Below, piece by piece: positions 5,157-5,268 of a DNA stretch of 5,268 nt. The translations under genes and the position numbers were made by a program. Source of the DNA: Anaerolineae bacterium. Lineage in GTDB: Bacteria > Chloroflexota > Anaerolineae > B4-G1 > DUEL01. Location of the stretch: the NCBI GenBank assembly GCA_016926575.1, contig JAFGOJ010000047.1, forward strand, positions 1 to 5,268, in the 5' to 3' direction. The notes beneath the pieces were generated by a model. It made no database searches. It was not told the origin of the DNA and saw only the letters and a list, made by a program, of their open reading frames with translations. Each line of letters begins with the position of its first letter. The stretch's first letter is position 1.

Positions 5157-5171
5157 CTATTTTCGGAATAG
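5157..5171. repeat. CTATTTTCGGAA box, right copy
   Basis: Matches 76-90 except for one base (T instead of C at 5169). That base completes a small hairpin here: CTATT (5157-5161) and AATAG (5167-5171) around TTCGG. The left copy has an A-C mismatch at the matching position. Confidence 0.55.
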
Positions 5172-5177
5172 TCGCCA

Positions 5178-5200
5178 CGGCCTTAGGCCGCGTAGCGGCC
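5178..5200. repeat. Two overlapping GGCC-rich hairpins
   Basis: CGGCC (5178-5182) pairs with GGCCG (5186-5190) around TTA. GGCCGC (5186-5191) also pairs with GCGGCC (5195-5200) around GTA. The two hairpins share 5186-5190, so only one can form at a time. No gene or known site is associated with them. Confidence 0.6.
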
Positions 5201-5245
5201 CGGCCACCACAAAGGGCAGAAAATTACCGCTGTATTTAAGACGTC

Positions 5246-5265
5246 ATTCCCGCGCAAGCGGGAAT
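5246..5265. repeat. ATTCCCGC inverted repeat with GCAA loop
   Basis: ATTCCCGC (5246-5253) and GCGGGAAT (5258-5265) pair perfectly around GCAA (5254-5257), a GNRA-type tetraloop sequence. With its flanks CGTC and CCA it closely resembles the widespread ATTCCC...GGGAAT repeats, best known as the dRS3 element of Neisseria and seen as ends of small non-autonomous elements elsewhere. The window stops 3 bases later, so a partner copy or larger element to the right cannot be seen. Confidence 0.7.
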
Positions 5266-5268
5266 CCA

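Larger units (their letters stand above)
4906..5268. other. Gene-free intergenic region filled with palindromes
   Basis: No believable gene lies in these 363 bases. Nearest the metallophosphoesterase are its ribosome binding site and promoter. The rest is a series of hairpin-forming repeats, described separately. The short open frames crossing it on both strands run straight through the palindromes and lack recognisable protein features. Positions 5206-5245 are relatively AT-rich but hold no clear promoter. Confidence 0.8.

Noticed and set aside
4666..5178. Several short open frames on both strands near the right intergenic region
   Set aside because: They either shadow the metallophosphoesterase or read straight through palindromes; none has a fitting ribosome binding site with a recognisable protein.
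5231..5240. TGTATTTAAG as a rightward promoter
   Set aside because: No -35 partner at 16-18 bases and no gene visible downstream before the window ends.
1..5268. CRISPR array, tRNA, rRNA or insertion sequence
   Set aside because: The repeats are not regularly spaced with unique spacers, no cloverleaf or rRNA-like sequence was recognised, and no transposase or integrase frame is present.

Overview
The window is GC-rich DNA from a bacterial chromosome. Coding density is high, TTG and GTG starts are frequent, strong GGAGG-type ribosome binding sites are present, and GC-rich palindromic repeats fill the intergenic spaces. This combination, plus the RsgA / UPF0316 / rhomboid / GT-C membrane glycosyltransferase content, would fit a Chloroflexota (Anaerolineae-like) genome. 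That placement is an inference from style, not proven by any marker here.

Layout: positions 1-114 hold a nested palindrome, a very stable GC hairpin that may terminate an upstream transcript, and the ribosome binding site of the first gene. A rightward, tightly packed block follows: rsgA (ribosome-assembly GTPase, 115-1101), a UPF0316-type membrane protein with a C-terminal DUF2179-like domain (1120-1644), and a rhomboid intramembrane serine protease (1656-2357). The gaps are 18 and 11 bases, so these three are probably one operon. After a 51-base gap containing a hairpin comes a multi-spanning GT-C/GT39-like glycosyltransferase (2409-3980). It converges on, and overlaps by 9 bases, a leftward two-gene operon: a YfcE/MJ0936-type metallophosphoesterase (4905-4414) followed by a hotdog-fold acyl-CoA thioesterase (4403-3972). 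The leftward operon has a recognisable extended -10 promoter at 4927-4954.

Positions 4906-5268 contain no credible gene. Apart from the promoter they are almost entirely a chain of palindromes: a perfect 14-bp stem, a second copy of the left-edge repeat set, a stem-loop built on GGCGGGTTT, overlapping GGCC hairpins, and an ATTCCCGC stem with a GCAA loop at the window end.

The proteins are ordinary housekeeping or membrane proteins and I see no defence, mobile or biosynthetic system. The genes do not form one pathway: the rightward block combines ribosome maturation with membrane proteins, and the leftward pair are two small hydrolases. The most interesting signal is the repeat family. The same ordered modules (GCA-loop hairpin, 32-bp core, CTATTTTCGGAA box) bracket the six genes in direct orientation. 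Their hairpin arms differ between copies while pairing is kept, and in the right copy an extra stem-loop lies between two modules that nearly touch in the left copy.
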